Assembly (NCBI GenBank): GCA_009760855.2
Contig: WPIO01000168.1
Coordinates: 517,001-581,000 of the forward strand
Direction: 5' to 3'
Origin: Cristatella mucedo
Taxonomy: Eukaryota; Bryozoa; Phylactolaemata; Cristatellidae
DNA length: 64,000 bases
Made by a program: the position numbers and the translations under genes. This document shows positions 39,547 to 52,741 of the stretch, in pieces (the stretch's first letter is position 1; each line of letters starts with the position of its first letter). The notes below the pieces were generated by a model that did not search any database, was not told where the DNA came from, and was given only the letters and a program-made list of their open reading frames with translations.

Positions 39547-42115
39547 CGAAATTTTCAAGGAATGGAGGCATACTGGGCACCTGGCAGAAGTCATCAAAGG
39601 AGGCTGCTCCAGTTGCCGACGAGGAGGAGGCGGATGCGACGTTTGACTGCCCAGTCGGTCGCTGCTGCACAGCATGGCTGGCGCCACCTCCGCTGTGTGG
39701 GCCCTGCCGAGCGACGAACCCCTCGGCGAGCGGCTGCTGCCGCTGAATCACACCCGGAGATAACTGCACGCCCTCGGCTCCACTCAGGTTGGGCATAGCG
39801 CCAAGGCGCGGTGGCAGCTGCTGCTGCTGCATTTGCATCAACTGCTGACCGCCAGAGAGCGACAGCTTAAACGATATTTCATCGCAGCTTCTGCCACTGC
39901 CACTGCCACTGCCACTGCCACTGCCGAGGGCGCGGTCAGGCACCTGGTAGTAGTTGGGCTGCTGTGGCCTCTCGGAGTAGTTGACGACACTGTCCGAAGA
40001 CATCAGGCTAACGGACTCGTCCATCGGTTGCACGGTCTGTTCCCCTTCGCTGCCATTGTCGTGCCACCTCACCGAGTTTGAACTCGACCTAACCCCAACA
40101 CTGCTGCCGCCGGCTGGCGACGCTGAAGAGCCGTGGGACGCTGAGCCCGAAGCGGCGGGAAAAGTGCTGCCGCTGCCACCTCCTCCTCCATGAGGGTAAG
40201 TGCCACGTCCTGCGGCAGCAGCCGACGGCATGAGCGAGCTGTCTGATGCACTGCTGTAAGACCTGCTAGGCACCTGGTATGGGCTGCAGTGGATGCGCTG
40301 CTGGGAGCGCGCCTGCAGCAGCTGCTGCTGCTGCTGCTGCGCCAGCCCGTAAGCAGCGGCAGCGTGAGGCGAGCAGACGCTGCTGCTGCCTCTCTCACGA
40401 GCCTGCCACTCGGCCGGCAGCAGGTCGGGGGCCGGCAGCAGGTCGGGGGCCGTCGAGGCGGAGGCGCCGAGCGGAGCTGCTGCAGCGAGAGAGCCGTGGC
40501 CGCACGCTCCATTGGCCGCTCCCGAGCCGACGCTGCCATTGACGTAGTAATGGTTCGAGTCGAAGCTGCCGCCGCCTACGGGATTCCATCCGGTGGCCGG
40601 CGTGGCGCAGAGGCCCCAGCGCGCGGCTCCCACCACATTGCCCATTCCGGCACCACCCCCCTCGTTGGCTATGCGGTGCGTCAGCTGAGCCGTGGTGGCC
40701 AGGCATCCCGCCAACGTGGAGCCCGAGGAGCCGTACATCGATGACGGTGGAGCAGCAGCTGCAGCGGCGCCTCTGCCTCCGCTGGGCGGCAACGACGGGT
40801 ATTGGGACGACGGGTATTGGGGCGTGTAGCTAGCGCTAGCGGCCGGCGGCCAGCCGGTCGCGGGCACGTCGCGGCCATTGCGCATCGCCAGCTGATGATT
40901 GCCGCCATACTCATACTCATACTCCTCCTGGCACCCGCTTTCGTCGCTGGGAATGCTACCTTCGTATTCTCCCTCTCCTCCACCGTACTCCTCCTCCTCC
41001 TCGTCCTCCCCATCATCGCCTCTCCCTTGCTCCAGGTCGCCAGCAGACGTGCGGCTGCCGCCGCCAGCAGATGTGCCCTGCACCTGCAGCCACTGAGCTG
41101 GCACCACTCGGGAAGGGGCAAGCAGAAGCGGTCCGGGGTTGGTGGCTTCACCGTAGCCTCCATTGCTGCCCGCTCCAGCTCGGCCGAAGCTTCCATTGCT
41201 AGTGCTACTGCCGCCGACAATGCTGGCACTGCTAAGCCTGCTGCTGCTGCCGAAGTTTTCGGCTGCAGACTTAGAGCCATTCGCTGCCATGTCCGGACAA
41301 GCGTAGCAGACAGGCACTTGATTAGTACGGTTGCCGGTCACAGCCTGGTGAGGCGTGCCGGGGGTGCTGCCGCCGCCACCACCACCGTGCTGATCGAACC
41401 CGTTGTGCGCTGCCATGCCGGCCCCGGAGGCCAGCCGCTGTGAAAAACGACTGCTTAGAAAAGACGAGGGCATTTCCATCATGGCCCCATTCAGTTCCAT
41501 CCGGGAAAGCAGTGCAGCGTCGGCCACCGACAGCTGCTGCCGACCCTGCTGCCAATCCTGCTGCCGATCCTGCTGCCGATCCTGCTGCCGATCCTGCTGC
41601 CGACCCTGGGCGTACCCATCAGCCGTAAAACTGTACATATCGGGGTTCATACGGTCGCCGACGCTCGAGTCGCTGCGCAACTCCTCGAACAAGTGGTTGG
41701 GCAGCCGCTCGATGCCAGAGCCTCCGCCATAACCATCGTCGACGTCGTCGTCGTATGCGCGTCCGTAGGCCGTCGCCCGGCGGCCGTCCTCCTCGTCGTC
41801 GCTGGAATCCTTGTTTGAGTGGCTGCGCGTTCCCGACGTCGCCGAACGTCCGCGCCACTCGCTGCTGCTACCGTCGCCTCTCATTGGTGCCGGCGGTGCG
41901 GGCCGAGCAGCAGCGCCGTATGGGCCGCTGCCGCCGCCGTCCGACTGAAGCTGCTGCCGCCCTGTCGCTGCTGTTGCTGCTGCAGGAGCAGCAGCGGCTG
42001 CAGCTGCGGCCGTAGCTCCGCCGGAGATCTGTGGGCCAACTGCGCCGCCCACGGGTCCCCTCCAAGCACCGGCCGCCACCGGTCCGTGCCGTCCATCCCG
42101 GTAGGCAAACGCATC
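39547..42115 (-). CDS. TALE homeobox gene, large exon 2 (low complexity)
   Basis: 2,569 bases open in one frame (856 codons plus one base) between acceptor CGTGCCCCGTAG and donor ATTTCG|GTAAGG. Composed of Ser/Gly/Ala/Gln-rich sequence with an acidic block (DDGEDEEEEEYGGGEGEYEG, about 40,970-41,030), a five-fold QQDR-type repeat (41,545-41,605), an APDLLP duplication (40,410-40,450), a Gln run (40,320-40,340) and a Ser-Gly run (39,895-39,935). No folded domain recognised. Such a long disordered exon is unusual for Meis-type genes, which are typically 400-500 residues in total. Confidence 0.75.
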
Positions 42116-42769
42116 CTACGGGGCACGGAAAGGATTAGCGTGTGAGAGAAATAAAGAAAGGCCGTGGAGAGAAAATAAAAGAGAGAACCATGAGGCACAG
42201 CAAATGATAGAAGAACGGCAGCCCTCCGGCTAGAGCCCATCGGAAGGGGCAGAAAATAAGTTTAACCAAATAAGTTGAGTGTAAACAAAATTTTAAGGAC
42301 CGCTGGCTTAAAAATACACTCATAATTACACATTATTATTATTAGAGACAATACATATGCAGTATAACTCAAGTAACATTATCATGTATGCCAGCTTTTA
42401 AATATAATTTCGATTCGGGTAAACATACTCCGACTACCACCAACCGTTACAACCATAACACGAGTTATTATTCATTGTATTTTAGTAGAATTATCACCAT
42501 TGTTGTGTAATAGAAATTTCATATTTAATGCATGATGAAACTATTGATACTATTGGTACTTCCAAATACGCTGTACAGTGGAATATGTGATTCTTCATGA
42601 TATAACAAAAACTTATTTGGAAAACAGAAAGTCAGCTAGTTCAAATTGAGTAATATATTTACCAAAAAATTATAGCTTGGCTTTTTTGTCATGCAGGCAT
42701 TTGTCGGGGTTGCTATCATTTCCCTATTTTGGTTAGCAAGCTTTTGTTATGATGCCCCGATAGAGTCAT

Positions 42770-42870
42770 TCTATTGCGTATCACTTTGCAGCAAATGTAA
42801 AAGCGCCTAGAAAGAGATTAAGTTCTCTGAGGGCGCTTTATCAAGTGCAATATTATTATAATTATTATTA
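42770..42870 (+). repeat. LINE-A 3' tail
   Basis: TTGCGTATCACTTTGCAGC then AAATGTAAAAGCGCCTAG and a tail ending in TATTATTATAATTATTATT. Nearly identical to the inverse of the tail at 22,128-22,230 within the element. Confidence 0.85.
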
Positions 42871-42970
42871 ATCGAGTTATCTACCCTCCCTCACGGTTGC
42901 TGATACCACAGCCAGTCAGAATAAGTGTCCTGTCGGGAGAAAACCATCTAAATGCACACATATACAAACA

Positions 42971-42971
<1 letters not shown>

Positions 42972-43001
<30 letters not shown>

Positions 43002-44190
43002 TAATGCACTTGATAAGATGCCCCCAGAGAACTTAATCTCTTTCTAGGCGCTTTACATTTGCTGCAAAGTGAAATGCAATTGAATGGTAAGTAAAATCAT
43101 GCTTGAAAAACAAACACAATGAATAATATGGTTAGGGGTGACATGCACACGGTCAGCATGCAAATGTGGTTAGTGGCAGCATGCACAGTGTCAGCACGCA
43201 TAAGAACAAGAAAGACGAATCACAGGGACCCACTAAATGCTGTCCTAAATAGGTGTGTTCATGAGTTCCTTTTAAATGTGGTCAGGTCAGGGGATGTTCT
43301 GACACAAGTCGGGAGGGAGTTCCAGGTTTTGGGAGCATACGAACTAAATGCAGGGTCTCCAAAGGATTTGAGGTTTGTACGAGGTATTGGTGTACTGTTG
43401 GATTCCGAAAAGCGGGTGGTACGATGCTTGGCCTGATGGGGTAGTATATCTGAGAGATAGGCTGGAGCCATAGAATGAAGTGACCTAAAAGTGAGCGACA
43501 AAACCTTGAAGTCAATCCATTGCTTGATTGGTAGCCAGTGCAGGTGGGCGAGAAGTGGAGTAATGTGGCAACTGTGATGCTCACGACAGACAAGCCTAGC
43601 TGCAGAGTTTTGCACCAGCTGCAATCGCCTGATCGCACATGTTGGTAGGCCAGTAAGCAGTGAGTTGCAGAAGTCGAGACAGGATGTCACGAATGCATGG
43701 ACCAACTTGGACGTGGTATCCTTATCTAAACAAGCCCGAAATTTAGCAATGTCATAAAGCTGAAAATAGGCTGATTTAACTGTGGAGCTGATATGGTCGA
43801 GAAGGTAATGAGAGGTCGCTTTGGAATATGACACATAGATTTCGAGCTGATTCAACTGGAGATATACTGGCAGAGCCAATTTTGAGCGGCAGCCTTTCCA
43901 ATTTCTGAATCACACTGGGTTTGCCCGTAACTAGTAAGTTTGATTTATCATCGTTTCGTTTTAGAAAATTTGCTGCCATCCATGTGCGGATGTTAAAATA
44001 CATGCAACAAGTGAGTTGAGAGAATTTGAGGTGCTCGAAGGCTGGGAGGGATCAAAGCAAAGGTACAACTGAGTGTCATCCGCATAGAAGTGAAAGCCTA
44101 GATTGTGCTTGGCAATCACATCAGCAAGAGGGAGAGTATAAATCGTGAAGAGAACCGGACCTAGCACCGAGCCCTGAGGTACTCCATATT
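42972..44190 (-). mobile_element. LINE-A copy reaching the RT catalytic motif
   Basis: Longest LINE-A copy. Minus strand: RT core with [20 protein letters not shown] (YADD catalytic motif, about 44,060-44,110), [18 protein letters not shown], then [40 protein letters not shown], 3' UTR, GCGCC tail and AAT repeats. Open over 206 codons at 43,259-43,879 but with frame breaks elsewhere. 5'-truncated at about 44,190. Confidence 0.88.
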
Positions 44191-44288
44191 TCGGAGGGTG
44201 TGTGTAAGTACCACCGTTCCAAGTTCAAGTACCAAGTACCAAGTTCACATACAAACACTTACGTAAGGCACATAAAACAAACATGAAG

Positions 44289-44598
<310 letters not shown>

Positions 44599-44855
44599 GT
44601 GCAAGCTCATGCACATGCAGGCACACATTGGCTGACAGGCCGAGGCTGGAGAGGCTGTCTCTGCCTCCACTCTGCTGCCACTGTCTGTACATTCATACCT
44701 CACTTAACGCCTTGGACCAGCTCAAGCTACCTAAAAGACACTTCAGACAAGCTAAAAGGATGGGTCACATATCAGAGAGGCACACAATAGGTCACATTGT
44801 TGCCACGTGTATTGGTTTCCCAGTGGCTTACAGTGCTACAGTGGTTTAATGGGCC

Positions 44856-44900
44856 TGGTGTCATCGGCCTGGCAGGCAGGCAGGCAGGCTGATGACACCA
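44856..44900. other. Inverted repeat around a CAGG array
   Basis: TGGTGTCATC and GATGACACCA are perfect 10-base arms flanking a 25-base loop made mainly of CAGG units. Confidence 0.8.
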
Positions 44901-45126
44901 CTATTTACAGGTTAATGCTAAGCAAACAAGGAACACGGCAGTGAGTGGTACTTACACACACCCTGGCATCACGGCAAGCACACGTACACAGCCCTAAGTA
45001 CACACCTGCTGCTGCTGGCCCACGAAGAGGGAGGTAGGGAAGGGGAGGACCACGTGGTGCTGGCTGGCAGGCACCTCGAGCCGAGCTGCAGCTGCTGCAA
45101 AATGAAGCTTCTGCCAGCATGGCAGC

Positions 45127-45222
45127 TGGGCAGAGTGCCTGGGCAAGCTTGCAGAGTGCCAGGGCAGAGTGCCTGGGCAAGCTTGCAGAGTGCCAGGGCA
45201 GAGTGCCTGGGCAAGGCTGCCA
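45127..45222. repeat. 34-bp minisatellite
   Basis: About 2.7 copies of a unit built from CAGAGTGCCTGGGCAAGC and TTGCAGAGTGCCAGGG. Copies are almost identical. Confidence 0.9.
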
Positions 45223-46194
45223 CGAGAGAGAAGCTCCAGAGACCCTGGTTAGTCCCATCCTCCTCCTCCTCAACAGCCTGGCCAGATTTCACGGGTTTAT
45301 ATTGAGAGGAAAGCCACACGGCATATTAAATGCCTCACACACAATGCAGCCACAGTTAGTTTATCGAGCACCAAGAGTTAGCCCAACATATCCCCTACCC
45401 CACTACCACATCACGCCACACCACTCCTCGGAGGCACGCTGCTGCTGAAGCCTCTTAACATTTTCTTAGCTTGAGTGAGAGAGGTTGCTAATCTTGCCCA
45501 CCACCTCAGATACCCGGTAGACTTTCGGATAGATATTTTCTCACTACTGGGGCTTCAATAGCGACTTAAGAGGCACACGCACAACAGCAACTGTATAATG
45601 GTGATCAGTAAGCCACCAGCAGGACAGGGCTCCTACATGCTCTCAAAAAAGGTGCAGTGCAGATGCTTGGAACGTGGCTATTTTTCGTGTGTACCTTTGC
45701 ATGTACTTTGAATGTGCAATATCATCAAATCCTGGCTAAAGCTCACTATATGAGCAGTTAAAATGGTCTCCCCTCCTGGATAAGCCTCTTTCAAAATGGC
45801 AACCGGGATTATTACAAAATGGCGGCAAGTCAGAGAGGCAGACTAGGTAGTCACACTGCAGTTGCCAGATCACGACACAGATGCTGCCGGTAGGATAGAA
45901 AGGTTAAACAGCCACGGTAAGGAATGGACGGAGAAGGAGGTAGGGCCACTTCATACTTAAACAGCTGCTGGTGCTGGTGCTGCTGCAAAAGCTTCGGTTG
46001 CCAAGAGCATTAAGAAAGCTCAGTGTATGCAGTCAGCAGAATTACCAAGTGCACGGTTTGTTTGCTGGATGGCTTCACGGTCAGCAACGTTTAGGAAAAT
46101 TGAGATATAAGAGGAGTCTAGCTCTCGAGTGCCTAGTTAGTGAATACATGCCACCATGCAAAAGAGAACAGAAGAGAATTTTAATGATAAATTA

Positions 46195-46350
46195 TAAGAT
46201 TAATTTGTTTTGCACCCTAAAAGAACCTAATCTCTATTCAGGCACTTCACATAAGCCACAAGGGGTTGTGCCCACGACCTCGGTCATCACATCTATCTAC
46301 CTCGATCTTGGTTCGAGGCAAGCACCATAGCCTGTGGGCCAAACCATTTA
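46195..46350 (-). repeat. Composite SINE copy
   Basis: Minus-strand tRNA-head/LINE-tail SINE: AAATGGTTTGGCCCACAGGC then head, with the GTGAAGTGCCTGAATAGAGA tail at its left side. Confidence 0.6.
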
Positions 46351-46399
46351 AGGTGACAATTCTTAAGCACACAGCAAATGCCGTCAGGAACAGGCAGGT

Positions 46400-46529
46400 T
46401 TACAGTTTCTTTATCGTCTAGTATCATGATGTCATTTGAGTGTGAGTTTCAGGTTTTGGGAGCATACAAAGTAAAGGTGCTGTCTCCAAAGGAATTGAGG
46501 TCGATTCGACGCACAGCTAAATGAATGAG

Positions 46530-46607
<78 letters not shown>

Positions 46608-47350
46608 AGGGAGAGAGGGAGGGCACGATGTCTGGCCTGAGAAGAAAGTAGTTCGGCTTAAGTAGGCCAGAGAATGAGAATGAAAATAACTAACGTGATT
46701 GGGCAGGCCGATAGAAGGTGGCGGTTTGGTGACGAGAGAAAAAGCATTATACAATCTTGAAGAGATGTGCTTGATAGGGAGCCAGTGCAGGTCAGTGAGC
46801 AGTGGTGCTACGTGGCAACACGACATTCACCACAGATAAGCCTTTCTGTCGAATCTTGCACCAGCTATAATTGTCTAATTGCCGAGGTCGGCAGACATAA
46901 GCAAAAGTTACATTACAGAGTTACATTAGTAAAGATGGGATGTCACGAATGCATTGATCAACTGGCTGCGGTATGATTGTCTAATCAGGTTCAAATTTCT
47001 GCAATGGTACGTAGCTGACTGGAGGCACACACGACTGTGAAGCTGATGTGGTCATCTAGCAAAAGGAGAGTTTGGAACAGACCACCCTGATAGTGTGCAG
47101 ATGCCACGGAAACTATGCTAGTCAAACCGATTTCGATGGTCGGGCAGTTGTGTCACTAGATTCGCCAATTACCAGAAAGTTGTTTTTATCGACATTCAAT
47201 TTGAGAAAGCTCACTTTCGTGAGCGCAAATGTCAGTGTGCAGAGCATCACAAAATGCCTGGGATAACTATACCAGTAAACACGCAGCGCACTCACGCCAG
47301 CAGTGAGCCAGAGGCAAAAGTAGAGTATCGCATGCACGCGGAGCAAACAA
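46400..47350 (-). repeat. Degenerate LINE-A copy with AG array
   Basis: Minus-strand RT-end remnants (CCHVAPLLTDLHWLPIKH near 46,770-46,826) and upstream RT pieces. An (AG)n array at 46,530-46,600 has expanded inside it. Confidence 0.65.
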
Positions 47351-47376
47351 AGCTACGCAAGCAGAAATAATCAAAC

Positions 47377-47477
47377 CTGCACAGGTAGCTGCACATGCTG
47401 CTGTCTAATCGGCGGCGGCGGCTCCTGCTGCTGTTGCTGGTGGCCGGCTCGGCCTTCCATAGCTAACCGCTGACTGC
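47377..47477 (-). CDS. TALE homeobox gene, first coding exon
   Basis: Coding part 47,377-47,460 starts with ATG and reads MEGRAGHQQQQQEPPPPIRQ then QHVQLPVQ (28 codons), ending at donor CCTGTGCAG|GTTTGA in phase 0, which matches exon 2. Seventeen bases of 5' UTR follow an acceptor with a good pyrimidine tract (TCTCTTGTCTTTTATAG), so a non-coding exon probably lies upstream. Initiator context GTTAGCTATGG is ordinary. Confidence 0.65.
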
Positions 47478-47619
47478 CTATAAAAGACAAGAGATACTGT
47501 GTCAGACTAAAAGGCTGAAGCTCACAGGGCCACCGACGCAAAACATCGACATGATCTCTGAGAGATATTCTCAGCGCGATCTAAGATGCGCGTCAGTATT
47601 TCAAAAGGTCGTCAACTGT

Positions 47620-48410
47620 AAGCGCCCCCAGCGCTAGTCCGGACTACGAGTAGCTCTGCGCAGGCGGGCCTTCTAGGTCACGGGCCACGACCAGGACAAA
47701 AAAGAGGACAGCAGCAGCGGCCGATCACTCTACCGGTGCAGGTGCACTCGAGGATGATGAAAAAGTCAAAAAGTTAGTTCTCCAAGTCAGATGCGCGCCG
47801 CCATGGGCGAACCGCCGGCACCTCCGGCGCCTGCGTGGGAGCGTGCCGGCACCTAGGCTTAAAAAGGGCGACGCTGTGGGCCGGCTTGGCAAGCGCGCTA
47901 AATCAGATGATAAAAATTCTTGCTCGTGCAGACATCCCGCCCGAGCGCTGGTACTTTGCGCTGAGACTCGATGGGCTAAGAATGCGCGGCAGAATGTGCG
48001 GCGTCGGCGCGCGAAAACCGGCGGCGGCAGCAGCGCCGTCCGGCCTTGGGCGCCAGCCTTGAATCGAAGGTGTTGGCGACGATATGCAAGGAAAACGATT
48101 CTTGTAATATCTACATTACCTCAACACTTCTGAACTTTCCTTTAACACACGAGTCTCGCTGAAGGTGCGCGCACGGCGCCTTGCACAAGGCGCCGGCGGC
48201 GAACAAAAGCGGCACTGGCCACGGCCGGCTTACCGCCGGTTTTAAATACAAGCGCCAAAGGAAGTGCCTATCGCGCAAGTCGGAAGTGGGAACAGGTCGA
48301 TGGCTCCACCTGCTGCGCCAATGGCAAGCGCGAAGAGTTGGTCAGCGCGCAGCGCCGCCGGCCGCAGCGCTAATGGTGCAGCGGCGCTGTGACCTCTTTT
48401 AAGATTACAA
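47620..48410 (-). promoter_or_regulatory. CpG-rich region upstream of TALE gene
   Basis: High GC with frequent CG (GCGCGCCGCCATGGGCGAAC, CGCCGGCGGCGAAC). It lies directly upstream of the first coding exon in gene orientation. A donor-like GGCG|GTAAGCC at about 48,234 on the minus strand could end a non-coding first exon. Promoter role is inferred. Confidence 0.45.
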
Positions 48411-48790
48411 TTTAGAAACTAGAACTGCAACACGAAAGTGAGTTTTATATAGTGCCCTATCTTGATCTGGGTTAAGGTGGGCGTGTCGGCACGCCCAGCC
48501 TCTACCAACGGCAGCCCACCACAAAGGCAGGTTATAGGCCACCGGAAACAATTGACCATTGTCTGCAACTGAAGAGCAAGAGCAATGAGACACAGCATCA
48601 GCCAGCCAGGGTCGCTGGGGGGGCCTGTACAATTTGATACGATGCCAAGTTTCGGTATCGTGTGCAGCATTTGCAGCAGCCGAATGGAGCCCTGATTCAG
48701 AAGGAAGCCGGCTAACACCCCCCCCACGGGAAGGGAAACCGGTGGACACGCCCCTTGATGAGCAGCCGGCTGACTAGATTGACAGCAGGG

Positions 48791-48833
<43 letters not shown>

Positions 48834-49084
48834 TGTTGTGTGTGCGTGCGTAAGTGTGCGTGCATGCATGCGTGCGTGGGGGGAGGGGAGGGGAGGGAGG
48901 GGGCTCATGTAAGCAAACGAAGCTTATTTTGCCAATGGAAAGAGGCTCGCTGGCCATTTGGCAGGCAAACCAGTCCGTAGGAGCTGGCTGCACCCCCCGA
49001 AGCATGGACAAGAACAATTAATTAATCCTGGCTGATCGCCCAATCGCTGAGGCCTACGAGAAGGGCAATTGCAGCCCCTTTGCC
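48411..49084. other. No supported gene; (GT)n at 48,796-48,833
   Basis: Contains a GT dinucleotide run and a G-rich block (GGGGGGAGGGGAGGGGAGGG at about 48,878-48,900). Open frames lack support. Confidence 0.4.
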
Positions 49085-49180
49085 CGGCTTTGATAATAAA
49101 AATAATAATAATATTGATGGTGACGATATGATAGAGCTCATAAAGAGAACTGAATCTCTAGTAAGGCACTTTACACGAGC
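49085..49180 (-). repeat. LINE-A-like 3' tail
   Basis: AATAATAATAATATTG start, then a degenerate CATAAAGAGAACTGAATCTC and AAGGCACTTTACACGAG. Short and weak. Confidence 0.5.
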
Positions 49181-50359
49181 TTAGGTAGAAGCACTGGCTG
49201 GCTAGGTAGAGGTGGCTTAGAGGACGAATCTGGCTGGCCATCACGTCTGGTTCGTTGGGGGGGGGGGAGAGAATGAGGAGGCACTGGCTCGGGTCACTGC
49301 CGTGGCAGCAGATGAATCCTGCGAGCTCGACCAGCAACGGTGACAATCGACTAGAACAAACAAAGCTGGCTTTGCTCACAGCCGGTCTCAGCCTGGCAGC
49401 TGACACTGGCAGCAGCTGGGGTAGAGTCGGCTGGCTGGCTGGCTGGCTGGCTGGCAGCTGACTCGGCCCCAGATGGTAAAGGCAGCCGGAGACAACAGAA
49501 GACAGCAGATACTGCCCAAGCAGTGGCCGGCTCGAAGGCAATCGGCCAACACACCGAGGCCCGCCAGTTTGCGGCTGTCTCGAGAGAGCCGCTGACGAGC
49601 AGCTGACAATGACGCACGAGAAAGCTGGTGCATCCTCCCCACCCATCCCCCCCCCCCCCCCCGGCGCCGGAGGACTGTCTTGCATTAAGGTAGCCTGAGT
49701 CTTTGCTACTGGCATTAAGGCAGCCCGGGACCGGTGGAGCGCCCCTGAGCCAACGCCTACACGCTGCCCTCGCTCTCTCCTGCTCTGACGTGACTCATCG
49801 TGGCTACAGAGGCCGGCCATCGAGGCTGTCTTTGCACCACTAATGCAAAATAAATCTAACCGCGGTCTAGTCACGATCCAAGGAGTACTTGCCCAAGAAG
49901 GACTTGACTGGAGCCCTCCCCCTGCCTGTACACCCCTTCAATCGACATTTAATGCAGCCCGACGTAACTACTTCGGTAACGACGACGTAACTACTTCACG
50001 GCTTGCAGCCTAAAGAGGAGCCCCCACCTTTGCAACCTATTTTCTGCATAAACCGCCGGCAGAGGCCGATCCACCATGCTTGTGTGAATTCTGTGCTTTC
50101 AAATGCACACACCTCCTGCCGCCTACACCTTCGCCGTTGCCACCTGCTCAAAAAGATGAGCCCTATTACTACTAAAGATGAGCCCTGCTATTCCCGTGCA
50201 GAGGCAGTTCTAGCCTTAGCCACAGCCAGCTGCTCTGACCACAGCCAGGCAGATATCATGCTAGGGGCTCCCTTGTGTGTAATTGCCTGCCTGCACCTGA
50301 GTGACTGCTCATCTTGGCTAATAGCTCTTCTCATCCCCCTCTCCACCCACCTGACTCTG
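49181..50359. other. No supported gene
   Basis: Contains a GGCT run (49,427-49,455), a C homopolymer of about 16 bases (49,646-49,662) and a G run (49,257-49,267). A long minus-strand frame (49,158-49,874) has low-complexity content and no domain; I do not call it. Confidence 0.4.
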
Positions 50360-50765
<406 letters not shown>

Positions 50766-51034
50766 TCAGCCTGTCTCTGCCCACTTCAAGCAAACCTGCC
50801 CACGAAACGATCCCTTCGGCTGGATGCCATGGTGGCAATGCCATTAACGATGGCAGCATTTTAAGCTTTAGCTTGACACGATATATTTGCAACCACAAAT
50901 GGTGAGGGATCCAGCTATCGAGCGACAAGGAAACGCCAGTAGCAAAGACGCAGCTCAAGGCAAGTGGCTACATATGGTCACGCAGAGGCACGTGTACATA
51001 GAGAAAGAAAAGGAAACAGCATGGTTGATAAGAA

Positions 51035-51845
51035 AGACCATATCAGCCCCAGTCAAGTCTGCCTACTTTCTGCTACATAACATTGCTAAAATTCGGGCTT
51101 GCTTAGATAGGAAAACTACATCTAATCTGGTCCATGCATCTGTGAATCCCCTCTGGACTTCTATAACTCGCTGCTTGCTGGTCTTCCGGCGTGCACTCAG
51201 ATGCTTACAGCTGATGCAAAACTCTGAAGCTAGGCTTGTCAGTCGTGAGCTTCTCGGATGCCACATCATACCACCTCTCACCGACCTGCACAAGCTAACA
51301 GTCAAGCAACGCATCGACTTCAAGGTTCTGTCCACTCACTTGTATGTGCCTTCATTTTTTTGGCTCCAGCCTACCCATCAGATCTATTTCCATACGTGGC
51401 TAAGCATCGTAACGCCAGCTTTTCGGAAGCTACGTGTTTACCTATAGCTCGTACTAGCCTCAAATCCTTTGGAGACTTTAGCTCGTATGCTCCTAAAGCC
51501 TGAAACTAACTCCCGACTTGCGTCACGGTATCTCCTGACTTGACGACATTTTAAAAGAAACTAAAAACCCATCTATTTGTAACAGCATTTAGTGAGTCTC
51601 TTCGATTCGTCTTTTATGTGCTTATGCATGCTGACACTGTGGATGCTGCCACTAACCACACATGCATGCATGCACATCCCTGTACATGTCACCCATAACC
51701 ACGCTATTCTTGTTGTTTATTGAGCACACTACCACTAACCATTCGATTGCATTTCCTTTGCAGCAAATGTAAAGTGCCTAGAAAGAGATTGGGCTCTCTG
51801 AGGGTGCTATATCAGATGTATTATTATCATTATTATGCACCCAAA
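51035..51845 (+). repeat. LINE-A copy
   Basis: Plus strand. Partly open RT-end frame (SAPVKSAYFLLHNIAKIRAC, CHIIPPLTDLHKLTVKQRID) followed by 3' UTR and the GCGCC-type tail with TTATTATCATTATTATG. Confidence 0.8.
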
Positions 51846-52125
51846 TCCTCAAACTCCCTACCGATGCAAGTCACAACGTAGCCTGACTTGACTATATTTA
51901 AAAAAAAGGCTTAAAACGCACCTACGTATTACAGCATTTAGTGGGTCTTAGTGATTCGTCCTTCGTGTACATGTACCTGCTTACACTGTGTCTGCTGCTT
52001 TCGGATGTGACCACCAATCTTTTGGTGATGCTTTCTATAGAGCACCTGTAAAGTGCCTAGAAAGCGATTCGGTTCTCTAGGAGCGTAATACAAATGAATT
52101 ATTACTATTCTTATTATAAAATGCA
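51846..52125 (+). repeat. LINE-A 3' end
   Basis: Plus-strand 5'-truncated copy directly after the previous tail; it ends with TTATTACTATTCTTATTAT. Confidence 0.65.
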
Positions 52126-52606
52126 CTCTGCCTTCCTTCTAGCTGCATGCTGCTGCGCTTCTGGCGTAGTATCTTACATAAATCCTGTTAGCGGCGATTT
52201 GCTGAAGAAGAATGGGAAGAAGTCCCATGGACAGAGCAGCAGGTCGCCTACGAGAAAGCCACATCGGCATCGATGGGACTTCGGTTCAAACCGCACCGTA
52301 AAGGCACCGAAAAACGGCCACTTTTTAAGCCTGAGTGCAAATTCTGAGTCGCTGCACAGTTTGAGTCGCTCGACTTCTTGAAACCTAAACGAACGAAGTC
52401 ATAGGGCGTGGGTTTAAAAAGCAGACGATTTGACAGCTGCCGATTCGCTGCTTCGAATTGCCACTCGAACAGGCATGTGGAAAATTCAACTCTGCATGCA
52501 AGCCGGAAGCTATTCAGAGACGACCAGAACCACGCCAAAAGGCTGATCACCTTATCAAAGAACAGGCAAAGCGTAAATGTTGCGAAAATGCTATGCTGAT
52601 GGTAAA
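52126..52606. other. No supported gene
   Basis: About 480 bases of moderate GC with short open frames and no recognised domain or repeat. Confidence 0.35.
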
Positions 52607-52740
52607 TAACAATAATAATACACTTGATAAAGCATCCTCATATAACTCAATCTCTTTCTAGGTGCTTTACATTTGCTGCAAAGGAAACACGATTGAATGG
52701 TGAGTGGTATCACGCTTGATAAACAGCAACTAGGCCACTG
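52607..52740 (-). repeat. LINE-A 3' tail
   Basis: AACAATAATAATACACTTG, then CTCAATCTCTTTCTAGGTGC and the start of the 3' UTR, minus strand. Confidence 0.75.
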
Positions 52741-52741
52741 C

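Noticed and set aside
40681-41443. Alternative long ORFs over TALE exon 2
   Set aside because: Only the minus-strand frame at 39,547-42,115 has matching splice phases; others are composition shadows.
49158-49874. 238-codon minus-strand ORF as a gene
   Set aside because: Low-complexity content over GGCT, C and G runs, no domain, no splice support.
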